Source: Brevibacillus choshinensis (lineage in GTDB: Bacteria; Bacillota; Bacilli; Brevibacillales; Brevibacillaceae). Taken from it: a stretch of 64,000 bases of DNA. The position numbers and the translations under genes were made by a program. Location: contig NZ_CP069127.1 of assembly GCF_016811915.1 (NCBI RefSeq), positions 5,156,501-5,220,500 on the forward strand. The letters are read 5' to 3'. Below the pieces are notes generated by a model that worked only from the letters and a program-made list of their open reading frames with translations, had not been told where the DNA came from and ran no database searches. Below, piece by piece: positions 44,298 through 53,292 of this stretch; the stretch's first letter is position 1; the number at the start of each line of letters is the position of its first letter.

Positions 44298-44323
44298 TAC
44301 GATTCAAAAAGGAAAAGGTTGCG
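44298..44323 (-). promoter_or_regulatory. Sigma-W (ECF) type promoter for yuaF-floT
   Basis: The minus strand reads CGCAAC, 16 bases, CGTATG: the AAC of the -35 and CGTA of the -10 match the sigma-W consensus (TGAAAC-N16/17-CGTA) in the key bases and the exact spacing. The transcription start would be about 30 bases upstream of the NfeD gene. B. subtilis yuaF-yuaG is a known sigma-W operon. Confidence 0.72.
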
Positions 44324-44356
44324 TGCAAATGAAATTAATTTGGAAATATTCCCCTT

Positions 44357-45055
44357 TTATTCGCTGTTTTTCAGTTGTTCCACAATCTTGCGGGCAAAAT
44401 GCCCCATCGTCCCTGCCACGTATGAACGCATGACTTCCGGTGCGATGGAGACCAGTGCGCGCATGGCGTACTCCTGCCGGTATCCCCCTTCGCTGATTGC
44501 CCGTTCCAGATCCAGCGCCGCTTTTACCGCCACACGAGTAGCCAGGACATTCACTTGCTCGACTACGGTCTCCCTATCTATCATCACTTGGCCGAGCTGT
44601 TCGAAAAAACGGATGGCTTTCTCTTGCTTTTGCTCGAGTATCTCGCTTCGCTCGGTGACGAACAGTCCGTTGCCGCGTTCCCGCAAATCGGCGGAATGCC
44701 CCATGAATTTCATCCCCAGCCATTGGAGCTGCGGGAAGCGGTTCATCAAATCGACCGTATTCAGCACGGTTGCCATGTTGATCATGGTCACCTCCTCAAG
44801 CGCCAGACCCGAGTCACGCAAATCCTGCATAAACGGCACGATTTGATCAGCGGGCAGCGCGAGGATCAGGAAATCCAGGCTGTCCAGCTCCTCCTTCGCG
44901 ATGCTCTGATGGCCCGGATACTCGTTTCCAATCGCCTCGGCTTTGACTGCGTCTCGATGGTAATAACGGATATACCGATTCCCTTTCCCCAGCTGTGTCA
45001 AAATGGCTCCTCCCAAGTTTCCCGTTCCAGCGATCCCCCATTGCTCCTGCTTCAC
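44357..45055 (-). CDS. NAD(P)-binding ProC/F420-oxidoreductase-like protein
   Basis: 232 residues. An N-terminal Rossmann fold (WGIAGTGNLGGAILTQLGKG) is followed by the linker LDFLILALPADQIVPFM and the FMGHSADLRERGNG stretch characteristic of pyrroline-5-carboxylate reductase homologues. The C-terminal helical region (LATRVAVKAALDLERAISEGGYRQEYAMRALVSI) corresponds to the dimerisation half but is shorter and lacks the usual proline-binding TVTSPGGTT motif, so it is unlikely to be a true ProC. It may be a late-competence ComER-like protein. It stands alone with an in-frame ATG at 45055. Confidence 0.72.
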   Translation of the reverse strand: MKQEQWGIAGTGNLGGAILTQLGKGNRYIRYYHRDAVKAEAIGNEYPGHQSIAKEELDSLDFLILALPADQIVPFMQDLRDSGLALEEVTMINMATVLNTVDLMNRFPQLQWLGMKFMGHSADLRERGNGLFVTERSEILEQKQEKAIRFFEQLGQVMIDRETVVEQVNVLATRVAVKAALDLERAISEGGYRQEYAMRALVSIAPEVMRSYVAGTMGHFARKIVEQLKNSE

Positions 45056-45138
45056 ACTCTCAGCCTCCTAGTAAATACAAAATTTTCAAAACATATGATG
45101 CAACGGTACCCTATTGCCAGCCATTCGTAAAGGCGTAC

Positions 45139-45170
45139 AAAAAAAAGAGCCCTTCCTTTTTGGGAATGGC
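45139..45170 (-). terminator. Terminator of mntH
   Basis: GCCCTTCC (45149-45156) pairs with GGAATGGC (45163-45170) with one mismatch; eight T follow on the minus strand. It lies 14 bases past the stop. Confidence 0.8.
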
Positions 45171-45183
45171 CCTTCTATAGTCG

Positions 45184-46539
45184 TTATCCAAACAAAGTTT
45201 GATAGAGCAGATACGCATTCAGCACCACAATGATAAACGCGACGATCCAGGACAATCCTTTCAACCAAGGAGCATTGACGAACTCGCCCATTTTCTTTTG
45301 ATCATTCGTAAACTTCACCAACGGTATCACCGCAAAGGACAATTGAAGCGACAAGATGACCTGGCTGAGGATCAGCAATTGAGCCGTTCCGCTCTCTCCA
45401 TACAGCGCCGTCACGATTACGGCCGGAATGATGGCGATCATCCGTGTAATCAGTCTTCTGAGCCATGGCGTGATCCGCAGGTTCAAGAAGCCTTCCATCA
45501 CAATCTGCCCAGCCAACGTACCCGTCAGCGTGGAGTTCATCCCTGCAGCCAGCAAGGCGACCCCGAACAGGATGCTTCCCAGCGTCGTTCCCAGAAGAGG
45601 CGCCAGCAGGTGATACGCATCACCGATTTCTGCCACCTGCGTCATGCCGGCTCGGTGAAAGGTCGCGGCAGACAGGATCAAAATCGCTGCGTTGATGCCG
45701 AGAGCGAAGACGAGAGCGATCGTGGAATCCGCTGTCGCATACTTGATCGCTTCCCGCTTGCCCAGTGTGGTTTGCTCGTATTGCCGTGTCTGTACGATGG
45801 ACGAGTGCAGATACAGGTTGTGGGGCATGACTGTGGCTCCCAAAATCCCGATCGCGATATAGAGCATTTCCGGATTTTTGATGATCTCGGCAGTCGGAAT
45901 GAATCCACCCAGGATTTCCTTCACTTCTGGCTGAGACCAAAACATTTCAAAGGCAAAGCACGCGCCAATGGTCACGATCAAACCGATGACGATCGACTCG
46001 ATGTAGCGAAAACCTTTGTTTTGCAAAAACAGGACGACAAGAACGTCCAATGCGGTTATCAGCACCCCGTATACGAGCGGAATGCCAAACAGCAGGTTCA
46101 GCGCGATCGCCGCGCCGATCACCTCAGCGAGGTCGCAAGCCGCAATCGCCAGCTCGCACAATACCCATAATCCCATGGCAACGGGTTTGCTGTAATGATC
46201 CCGGCATGCCTGAGCCAAATCTCTCCCTGTCACGATCCCCAGCTTGCCTGCCAGTGCCTGCAGCAAGATTGCCATCAGATTGGACAGCATGATTACGGAC
46301 AGCAGCGAGTACCCAAACAGCGACCCACCCGCAATATCCGTCGCCCAGTTCCCCGGATCCATGTATCCCACTGCGACGAGGTATCCAGGTCCGGCAAACG
46401 CGAGGAACTTGCGAATCCAAGAACCTTTTTGAGGAACCTTCATCGACCGGTGAACTTCTGGCAAGGACGGCTCTGACACCGCGTTTCTCCAACTGCTTTC
46501 TTGGACAGCTTCTGTCGCATTCGATCCCGTTCTCATCAT
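45184..46539 (-). CDS. mntH: Nramp family manganese transporter MntH
   Basis: 451 residues from ATG 46539 (AAAGGTGG upstream), with about eleven membrane helices. The metal-site motif [11 protein letters not shown] is near 60 (Asp and Asn of helix 1), the helix-6 motif [15 protein letters not shown] near 235 has the MPHN sequence, and the transport motif loop is at [16 protein letters not shown] near 110. It is a proton-coupled Mn2+ importer. Expression should be repressed by MntR through the dyad overlapping its promoter. The ~45-residue charged N-terminal extension before the first helix is longer than in E. coli MntH. Confidence 0.93.
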   Translation of the reverse strand: MMRTGSNATEAVQESSWRNAVSEPSLPEVHRSMKVPQKGSWIRKFLAFAGPGYLVAVGYMDPGNWATDIAGGSLFGYSLLSVIMLSNLMAILLQALAGKLGIVTGRDLAQACRDHYSKPVAMGLWVLCELAIAACDLAEVIGAAIALNLLFGIPLVYGVLITALDVLVVLFLQNKGFRYIESIVIGLIVTIGACFAFEMFWSQPEVKEILGGFIPTAEIIKNPEMLYIAIGILGATVMPHNLYLHSSIVQTRQYEQTTLGKREAIKYATADSTIALVFALGINAAILILSAATFHRAGMTQVAEIGDAYHLLAPLLGTTLGSILFGVALLAAGMNSTLTGTLAGQIVMEGFLNLRITPWLRRLITRMIAIIPAVIVTALYGESGTAQLLILSQVILSLQLSFAVIPLVKFTNDQKKMGEFVNAPWLKGLSWIVAFIIVVLNAYLLYQTLFG

Positions 46540-46625
46540 TTCCACCCACCTTTGTGGCTTAATCCATTTTTTTTGCACGCATGCAACTTTTAGCTAAAAA
46601 AATATAGAATTTGCTATGAGCAAAA

Positions 46626-46645
46626 ATGTTTACCTAACGAAACAT
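46626..46645 (-). promoter_or_regulatory. Probable MntR operator upstream of mntH
   Basis: A 20-bp dyad ATGTTT-ACCTAACG-AAACAT whose core TTTACCTAACGAAA resembles the B. subtilis MntR box (TTTGCCTTAAGGAAA). It begins 6 bases downstream of the mntH -10 box, so bound repressor would cover the transcription start. Confidence 0.68.
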
Positions 46646-46651
46646 ATTCCT

Positions 46652-46679
46652 ATTATACTCCTTTCCTTCGGTTTTGCAA
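46652..46679 (-). promoter_or_regulatory. Sigma-A promoter of mntH
   Basis: On the minus strand TTGCAA (46674-46679), a 16-base spacer and a perfect TATAAT (46652-46657). Confidence 0.72.
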
Positions 46680-46782
46680 CTGGTCCCCAAAATCAGTTCT
46701 TTCGACTCAAAAATCGCCTTTCATGCATAATGTTTCCACTTTGCCTCACAATACGGGTATTCCTTCTTCAGGAGGTCCAGCT

Positions 46783-48186
46783 ATGAATTGGGGCGAGGAA
46801 ATAACGGCACGATTAGGCGACAGCTCCGACTATCTAAGCAGTCAAATCCAAATCGGGAGTGAATCCTTTACCCTCTGTTTTTTGGAAAGCCTCATCGCTT
46901 CGCATTACATTCAGGATGAGCTGATTGAAAAGCTTCGCATGTTCCAAAGTGAAATGCCGTTCTCGTCCATTCCGACGTTGGAGCAGGCGATCGATGAAAT
47001 TCTCCAAGGGAACGTGATCATCTGCAGGGAGTCCGATCAGTCGGCCTATATCGGGATCGGGAAAGGCATGGAGGAAAGAAGCATCCAGGAATCTGAGAAT
47101 GAGAGCACTCTGCGCGGACCGCGGGACGGCTTTGTCGAATCGCTGCAGACGAACCTTTCCTTGGTCCGGCGAAGATATCCGGACCCTGAATTGAAAGTTG
47201 CCATTCAATCTGTGGGTAGACGCAGCAATACGAAGGTGGGCTTGCTCTTCATCAACGGAATTGTCAATCCGACCGTACTCGATGAGGTCAAAACGCGTCT
47301 GTCCACTGTCGATATCGATCAAGTCCTGGATAGCGGAATCATTGAGCAGTGGATTGAAGACAGCTGGTACTCCCCTTTTCCTCAAGTCCAATACACCGAG
47401 CGCCCTGCTAATGTGCTGGCAGCTTTGGCAGAAGGACGCATTGCCATCATGGTGGATGGCAGCCCCAATGTTTTGATCGTCCCTGTCACTTTTTCCATGC
47501 TGTTTCAAGCTCCCGATGATTATTATGAGCGCTGGATCATTAGTTCCTCTATTCGGATGATCCGCGTGATCGGTGCGACGATCGCTTTGATATTGCCATC
47601 TCTCTACATTGCCCTCATCTCTTATCATCCCGGAATGATCCCCACCCAGTTGGCGTTGAGCATTTCTGCAACAAGGGCGGAGGTCCCTTTCCCCGCCTTG
47701 CTGGAGGCTGTCTTTATGGAGGCCACGCTGGAGATGCTGCGTGAAGCCGGTTTGCGCCTGCCCAAAGTCATGGGGCAAACCATCGGCATCGTCGGAGGAC
47801 TCGTGATTGGGCAATCTGCTGTGGAGGCCGGAATCGTCAGTCCGGTCCTCGTCATTGTCGTGGCGATTACCGCCATCTCGTCTTTTTTGGTACCTGCCTA
47901 TAACGGAGCCATCGCCTTGCGCCTGCTCCGCTTTCCATTGATGTTCTTATCGGGAAGCCTTGGCCTCTTTGGACTGATTTTGGGGCTCATGGCCATCTTG
48001 GCGCACCTGGTCTCCCTCAAATCGTTTGGAATCAACTATTTTGCTCCAATCACTCCTTATCGTTTCAGGGACTGGAAGGATTTACTGGTACGTGCGCCGC
48101 TCGTTTATCTAAAGGAACGGCCTGAGATTCTCCATCCATTGGATCAAAAACGGATGAACACCCAAAAACGCAAGAAAGGGTGGTAA
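46783..48186 (+). CDS. GerA family spore germination protein, A subunit (operon 2)
   Basis: 467 residues from ATG 46783, 7 bases after AGGAGG. It has the soluble N-terminal region with the signature ESTLRGPRDGFVESLQTNLSLVRRR near 107, then about five membrane helices including PFPALLEAVFMEATLEMLREAG, and the end FRDWKDLLVRAPLVYLKERPE. It is the germinant receptor A subunit of a second GerA-type operon, oriented opposite to the first. It is ~35 residues shorter than the operon 1 A protein, mainly in the N-terminus, and lacks the basic N-terminal segment. Confidence 0.9.
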   Translation: MNWGEEITARLGDSSDYLSSQIQIGSESFTLCFLESLIASHYIQDELIEKLRMFQSEMPFSSIPTLEQAIDEILQGNVIICRESDQSAYIGIGKGMEERSIQESENESTLRGPRDGFVESLQTNLSLVRRRYPDPELKVAIQSVGRRSNTKVGLLFINGIVNPTVLDEVKTRLSTVDIDQVLDSGIIEQWIEDSWYSPFPQVQYTERPANVLAALAEGRIAIMVDGSPNVLIVPVTFSMLFQAPDDYYERWIISSSIRMIRVIGATIALILPSLYIALISYHPGMIPTQLALSISATRAEVPFPALLEAVFMEATLEMLREAGLRLPKVMGQTIGIVGGLVIGQSAVEAGIVSPVLVIVVAITAISSFLVPAYNGAIALRLLRFPLMFLSGSLGLFGLILGLMAILAHLVSLKSFGINYFAPITPYRFRDWKDLLVRAPLVYLKERPEILHPLDQKRMNTQKRKKGW

Positions 48187-48188
48187 TC

Positions 48189-49277
48189 GTGATTAAGGAT
48201 CGATTGACTACTTCGCAGATTACGGTGCAGCTGCTTGCTGCCATGGTCGGGGTAGGTGTCTTGAACCTGCCCGAATCGGTAGGCTCGAAAGCGGGTGTCG
48301 ACAGCTGGATCGTGCTCTTCGCAGCCGGTTTCCTTGCCATGGTCGCTGTGTCCATCATGGCCTACCTGGGGAACCGCTTCCCCGGGCAAAGCATTATTCA
48401 CTATGCACCCCTGTTGATCGGGCGTTTTTTTGGAACCATCGTCCTCGTGGCATTTCTGGTCTATTTTCTGGTGTTTGTCGGTACAGTCGTGCGCATCTCG
48501 GCAGATGTCACCAAGCTTTTCCTGCTGGATTTGACTCCCCTCGAAGTCATCATCATCGGCATGCTCAGCGTCAGCACCTATCTCGTGCTGCACGGGATCA
48601 ATGCCATTGCCCGGTTCAATGAATTCATCCAACCGCTCACCCTTTTTTTGCTCATGCTGGTGTTGACGCAAACCATACGGGATACGGATCTGGGACGAAT
48701 CCTCCCCGTTCTCGGCGATGGCATTCAGCCCCTCTTCCGCGCCTTCCCTACGACGTTTTTTGCCTTCATGGGATTTGAGATTCTGCTGTTCATCCAACCC
48801 TTCATGGAGCAGCCCCGTTCCGCTCAGCGTGCGTCTCTGATCGCTGTAGGAACTACCATGCTTTTGTACGTCATCGTCACGATTTTGAGCATCGCTGTTC
48901 TGGGGAAGACGGAAGTCACGCTGGTCGAATACCCGACTCTGGCCATTATCAAAAACATCGAGGTTCCCGGCGCTTTTATCGAACGTCTGGACTCCATCAT
49001 GATGATGGTCTGGATTCCTTTTGCCGTCACCACCATCGTCATGTTCCACTATTGCGCCAGCCTCATAGCGTCCCAGCTGTTCGGGCTGCAGGAGCACCGT
49101 GTCATTGCGCTCCTATTCATTCCCGTCGTGTTTCTGATCGCTGTCTTACCCCGCAACATTCTGGAGGTTGACAGATGGAGCCAATTGGCGAGCTGGCTGG
49201 GCGTCTTTCTGATCGGCATCGTTCCGATCTGGCTCGTGCTCGTCTACAAATGGAAAAAGAGGAGGCAGCGCGTGTGA
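48189..49277 (+). CDS. GerAB family spore germination permease (operon 2)
   Basis: 362 residues from GTG 48189, preceded by AAAGGGTGG. Ten hydrophobic segments of the APC fold start with TVQLLAAMVGVGVLNLPESVG, including the unwound helix-1 motif GVGVLNLP. It is the B subunit, 2 bases after the A gene's stop and overlapping the C gene start (GTGA). A GTG at 48180 would be too close to the ribosome binding site. Confidence 0.88.
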   Translation: MIKDRLTTSQITVQLLAAMVGVGVLNLPESVGSKAGVDSWIVLFAAGFLAMVAVSIMAYLGNRFPGQSIIHYAPLLIGRFFGTIVLVAFLVYFLVFVGTVVRISADVTKLFLLDLTPLEVIIIGMLSVSTYLVLHGINAIARFNEFIQPLTLFLLMLVLTQTIRDTDLGRILPVLGDGIQPLFRAFPTTFFAFMGFEILLFIQPFMEQPRSAQRASLIAVGTTMLLYVIVTILSIAVLGKTEVTLVEYPTLAIIKNIEVPGAFIERLDSIMMMVWIPFAVTTIVMFHYCASLIASQLFGLQEHRVIALLFIPVVFLIAVLPRNILEVDRWSQLASWLGVFLIGIVPIWLVLVYKWKKRRQRV

Positions 49278-50420
49278 AGCGTCTTGTCCTCCCCCGCCTA
49301 TTTTTCGTTTTGCTGCTGCCCTCACTCTTGACGGGCTGCTGGGATCGGGTCGAGATCCAGGACCGCCTCTTTGTCATGGCCGTAGCGATCGATAAAAACA
49401 AAGCGGCGAATGGGGAAAGGTCGTACTACGAATTTACGACACAGTTCACGGAGGCGCGTGCTTTGTCTGGAAAGGTGAGCAACCCGAACATATCCCCTGT
49501 CTGGAACGCCTCGACTACAGGGCCGTCCATTTTTGAGTGCATCCGTCTCATGGCGACAAGAGTGGCCAGACAGCCCTATTACGAGCATCTCCAGATCATC
49601 ATCATCGGGGAGGAGCTCGCCAAGGAAGGCATCAACCATCCTCTCGACCTGTTTTACCGCGACCATGAGTCCCGGCGAAAAATCAAGCTCGTAATCGCCA
49701 AAGGCTCTGCAAAAGATGCGCTGTACATCAAGCCAAAACTGATGCCTGTATCTGGCCAATACATAAGCAAGCTGACGGAAGAGGGCGAGTCCAAGACTGC
49801 TCGCTTGCCCAATCACGATTCCATCGGTCAATTTTCCACCAACTTCCACGATGGCAGCAACAGCGTTTTGCCTAGGATCACCCCCCATGGTGATGAAGTG
49901 AAAATGGCGGGCGGAGCCATCATGAAAGGGGAAAAGCTGATCGGTTGGCTCACGGATCAGCAAGTGAAGGCTCTCCGGTGGATCAACGGTACGTTTTCTT
50001 CCGGAGATGAAGTCATTTTGCAAAATCTCGAGGGGGAAGTCCCGGATTTACGACCATGGAGGTAAAAGCAGTGCGCTCCACCGTTCATACGGCCATCAAG
50101 AACGGCAAGCCTGTTTTTACGGTCATGATCCGGGAGAAGGAAATTTGGCTGAGGATGGGCTGGAAAACCACCCTTCCATCGAGAAACTCAGGGAGAAAGA
50201 GATTCAAATGAACAAGACGATCCAATCAAAAACCGAAAAGCTGATCAAGAACATGCAGGAAAAGTACCAAACCGACATCTTCGGTTTTGGCGAAGAGCTC
50301 CGCCGGCATCAGTATGCCTATTGGAAAACCCATCAAAAAGACTGGGACAAACTCTTCAAGGATGCAGAGGTCCACGTGAAGGTGGAAACCTTCATCAGAC
50401 GAATCGGCCAGTTCAAATAA
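49274..50420 (+). pseudogene. Ger(x)C family germination lipoprotein with two frameshifts (operon 2)
   Basis: The first frame (GTG 49274, GGAGG 8 bases upstream) encodes a lipoprotein signal ending LTGCWD and the GerAC N-terminal two thirds, then stops at 50065. GerAC similarity continues in a second frame from about 50050 (MEVKAVRSTVHTAIKNGKPVFTVMIREK) and in a third from about 50140 (NLAEDGLENHPSIEKLREKEI) to the stop at 50420. The total is 1147 bases; restoring one base at each junction gives 1149, i.e. 382 residues, the family's normal length (384 in operon 1). One base seems lost near 50050 (T run) and one near 50140 (G run). Either the gene is decaying or the assembly has two homopolymer errors. 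Confidence 0.82.
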
Positions 50421-50628
50421 GCATGTAATGGGCAATCAAAACAACGGCAGCGAGAGACAGCAACGTGTAGCTTCCGCCTTTTGCAACCGCGGCATCACGC
50501 GTCAGCTGGCGATTTTGGTAGGCGATATAGTAACGAAAACGCAGGATCAGCCCGGTGACAAACAGGAGCAATGCCAGATAATACGAAGTCAGTGACTCCA
50601 TATAGCCAATGACCAGAGAGAAGCCCAT
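50413..50628 (-). CDS. Small two-helix membrane protein
   Basis: 71 residues from ATG 50628 (GAGGTG upstream). Two hydrophobic segments (YYLALLLFVTGLILRF and YTLLSLAAVVLIAHYML) are separated by a basic linker. I do not recognise the family. It overlaps the 3' end of the operon 2 gerC gene by 8 bases, convergently. Germination operons in Bacillus are often accompanied by a ~70-residue two-helix D subunit (GerKD/GerUD type); size and place fit that, but the opposite orientation means it would have its own promoter. Confidence 0.65.
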   Translation of the reverse strand: MGFSLVIGYMESLTSYYLALLLFVTGLILRFRYYIAYQNRQLTRDAAVAKGGSYTLLSLAAVVLIAHYMLI

Positions 50629-50706
50629 GGGTTCACACCTCAATTCGACATTCTTGTAGCCGTCACTAGTATGAACACAAATGCGCTCCGTTATAGCCCG
50701 ATGCGG

Positions 50707-52143
50707 TCACGTACCCGCTAGAATCGCCTTTTGGAGACGCCGCATCCCCTCGTGAATGGAAGCTGGCTGCTCCCATGAATACGTCAATCGCAGCCATCCC
50801 GCTTCGGCGCCGTAAACGCTGCCGGGTGTAAACACGACCCCCTCTCGGATAGCCGCATCCAAAAGCACGCGCTCCTCTCGCGGCTCGTACAGACGGCCCC
50901 ACACATGGTAGCTGCCCTCCGGAACATTCCACTCTACCAGGTCTGCCAGATGAGACTGCAAGGCATCCAGCGTGGCGTTTCGCTGTTCGTACAGATACGA
51001 CGACAATCGCTCGATCTGCGCTTCCCACCTGCCATGCTCCAAAAACGATCTGGCCAGCTGCTGGGAGACCGTACTCGTGCCAAAGTCCATCTGCTGCTTG
51101 GCGTCTGCAAGCCTCTCGACGACCGAACGCGGACCGACCAGCCAGCCGATGCGCAGACCCGGTGCGATCGTCTTGGATACGCTGTTTACGTACAGAACCG
51201 TACCGCTCTTGTCGAAGGCTTTGATCGGTTGGGGCGGCCGCTTGCTTTCTTTCATGGAAAGAGCACCGTACGCGTCGTCTTCCACCAACGGAATTCGCAG
51301 CTCCATGCAAGTATCGAGAATCTGTTTCCTGCGTCGCTCGCTCGTGACCAGCCCAGTCGGATTGTGGTAGGTCGGATTGGCAAATACCATGCGCAGCTTG
51401 TGCTCCTGATGCAGCTGGCGGATTCCCTCGGGTATGATTCCTTCCGCATCCATGGATAGCCTGTACAAGCGAAGTCCCGCCGAAGTGAACAAGGGCAACG
51501 AGTACGAGTACGAGGGGCCCTCCATCGCAACGGCGTCTCCCGGGCTCAGCAGGCAGAGGGAAATCAAATGCAGCGCCTGCTGTGCGCCCGAAGTCACGAG
51601 AATCTCCTCTGGAGAAGCCGGGATTCCGTATTGTTTGCGCAAATGCCGGGATAATACTTCGCGAAGCCCCATGTCTCCTTTGGGATGCGTATAGCCAAGC
51701 TCAAACTGCGGTGTTTGCTGCAATCGCAGCAATTCCTGCGGATCGAGGGAAGGAATCAATGGCGTCGCCAGCTCTGCCTTTGCCAGATTGATGATCGACG
51801 TATCAAAGCATGCCTCCTGAATGCGTTTGACCAGCGGATAGGCGGGAAGAAAGGCTCCCCCATTCGTGTATTTATGCCAATTGGGAACCCGCTGCACTCC
51901 CCACAAATGCCGGCTGACCCATGTCCCGCTCCCTTGCATCGACTGCAATAGCCCTGCTGCCCGCAGCTCTTCGTAGGCGGCTGATACCGTCCCTCTATTG
52001 ACCCCGAAGCGCTTGGCCAACACTCTCTCGGCAGGCAGTGATGTGCCCGGCGGCAAATCTCCCTGAACGATTTGACCTTCCAGCCACTGTGCAATCTGCT
52101 GATAAACAGGTGTGTCTCCTTGCTTGTCAGGCTGCCACTCCAT
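50707..52143 (-). CDS. MocR/GabR-type transcriptional regulator (GntR HTH plus aminotransferase-like domain)
   Basis: 478 residues from ATG 52143, 9 bases after GGGAGG. A GntR winged-helix at residues 1-75 (PVYQQIAQWLEGQIVQGDLPPGTSLPAERVLAKRFGVNRGTVSAAYEEL) is joined to a fold-type I PLP aminotransferase-like domain (~110-478), with FANPTYHNPTG near 280, VEDDAYGAL near 315 and the PLP Lys in NSVSKTIAPGLRIGW near 350. Such proteins sense PLP or amino compounds and control divergent genes. Here the divergent neighbour is an EamA exporter, its likely target. Confidence 0.9.
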   Translation of the reverse strand: MEWQPDKQGDTPVYQQIAQWLEGQIVQGDLPPGTSLPAERVLAKRFGVNRGTVSAAYEELRAAGLLQSMQGSGTWVSRHLWGVQRVPNWHKYTNGGAFLPAYPLVKRIQEACFDTSIINLAKAELATPLIPSLDPQELLRLQQTPQFELGYTHPKGDMGLREVLSRHLRKQYGIPASPEEILVTSGAQQALHLISLCLLSPGDAVAMEGPSYSYSLPLFTSAGLRLYRLSMDAEGIIPEGIRQLHQEHKLRMVFANPTYHNPTGLVTSERRRKQILDTCMELRIPLVEDDAYGALSMKESKRPPQPIKAFDKSGTVLYVNSVSKTIAPGLRIGWLVGPRSVVERLADAKQQMDFGTSTVSQQLARSFLEHGRWEAQIERLSSYLYEQRNATLDALQSHLADLVEWNVPEGSYHVWGRLYEPREERVLLDAAIREGVVFTPGSVYGAEAGWLRLTYSWEQPASIHEGMRRLQKAILAGT

Positions 52144-52198
52144 CCCCATCGTCCTCCCTAGCGAAGCGTTCCTTCGTATTTCCTCAGTCGTTCGACAA

Positions 52199-52234
52199 AT
52201 TGGCCTGCTATACCTCCCGCCAATTGGCTCTACC
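52199..52234. promoter_or_regulatory. Direct repeats between mocR and the EamA exporter
   Basis: ATTGGC recurs at 52199 and 52223, and TATACC/TCTACC at 52209 and 52229, giving two direct copies in a 36-base stretch within the 188-base divergent region. GabR-type regulators bind direct repeats of ATACC-like hexamers; the match is suggestive only. Confidence 0.4.
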
Positions 52235-52331
52235 TTTTGCGGACGCAGCACCTTACGATAGGGAAAACCATCGTCATGCGAAGGAAAGAAGGGATTCTTT
52301 TGAAAGCGGAAGTATCGATTGAAGAAAAAAG

Positions 52332-53237
52332 ATGACGCGGTCATACTCAGCAGACAGCAGCCTCTCCCATGAAAAGGCGGGTTTGCTCTACGGTTTGCTG
52401 GGAGTGTGCAGCTTCAGCCTGACTCTTCCTGCGACAAAAGTGGCGTTGACCGCTCTCACCCCAGTGACAGCTGGTTTGGGGCGCGCCTTGGTCGCCGCCA
52501 TCCTCGCAGCTATTGTTCTGCTGGTCAGACGGGTTCCTTTTCCCACCCGGCAACAGGCCATGCAGCTGCTTTTAGTGGCCGGAGGAGTTGTAGCGGGCTT
52601 TCCCTTTTTCTCGGCTTGGGCTATGGAACGTGTCCCCGCTTCCCACGGCGCGGTCATCATCGCCTTGCTGCCGCTCACGACAGCTGGCGCTGCTGCGTTC
52701 TTCGCAGGGGAACGCCCTGCGCGTATGTATTGGATGTCCAGCGGAGTCGCTTGTCTCACCATCCTCGGCTACGCCATTGGTTCCGGGTTCGGGTCCTTGC
52801 AGTGGGCGGATCTCGCTTTGCTTGCAGCGGTCATCTCCGCAGCGATCGGCTACGCCGTGGGCGGGCAGCTCTCCAAGACCATGGGCGGCTGGCAAGTGAT
52901 CAGCTGGTCTCTTGTCTTCTCCTTTCCCTTTTTGGTCATCCCGATCGCAGGTCCGCTCCTCTCCCAGCTGCAGCACGCGACAGCAACGGCCTGGCTCGGC
53001 TTTAGCTATGTCAGTGTCATCAGCCAGTTTCTCGGCTTTTTCGCCTGGTATCATGGTCTTGCCTTAGGGGGTGTGTCGAGAGTCGGACAGACGCAGTACC
53101 TTCAACCGTTTCTCACCATCCTCGCCTCATGGCTGCTGCTCTCCGAATCCATCACGATCGGCGCAGTGCTGGCTGCGGTGATCGTAGTCGCAGCGGTGGC
53201 CAAAGGACGGAAATCTTCTGTCAGGCAAAAAGCATAG
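52332..53237 (+). CDS. EamA/DMT family transporter
   Basis: 301 residues with about ten membrane helices in two EamA repeats (residues ~15-140 and ~155-290; the first begins GLLYGLLGVCSFSLTLPATKVAL). Drug/metabolite transporters of this family export amino acids or metabolites. It is divergent from the MocR-type regulator, which suggests export of an amine or amino acid sensed by it. The start ATG 52332 has only a weak ribosome binding site. A bidirectional terminator follows. Confidence 0.87.
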   Translation: MTRSYSADSSLSHEKAGLLYGLLGVCSFSLTLPATKVALTALTPVTAGLGRALVAAILAAIVLLVRRVPFPTRQQAMQLLLVAGGVVAGFPFFSAWAMERVPASHGAVIIALLPLTTAGAAAFFAGERPARMYWMSSGVACLTILGYAIGSGFGSLQWADLALLAAVISAAIGYAVGGQLSKTMGGWQVISWSLVFSFPFLVIPIAGPLLSQLQHATATAWLGFSYVSVISQFLGFFAWYHGLALGGVSRVGQTQYLQPFLTILASWLLLSESITIGAVLAAVIVVAAVAKGRKSSVRQKA

Positions 53238-53252
53238 GGACAAAGGGTAACG

Positions 53253-53287
53253 AAAAAACACCGACCTTGGGGAGAGGGTCGGTGTTT
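53253..53287. terminator. Bidirectional terminator
   Basis: AAACACCGACC (53256-53266) pairs perfectly with GGTCGGTGTTT (53277-53287); A/T runs lie on both sides. It separates the convergent EamA and nucleotidyltransferase genes. Confidence 0.87.
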
Positions 53288-53292
53288 CATCA

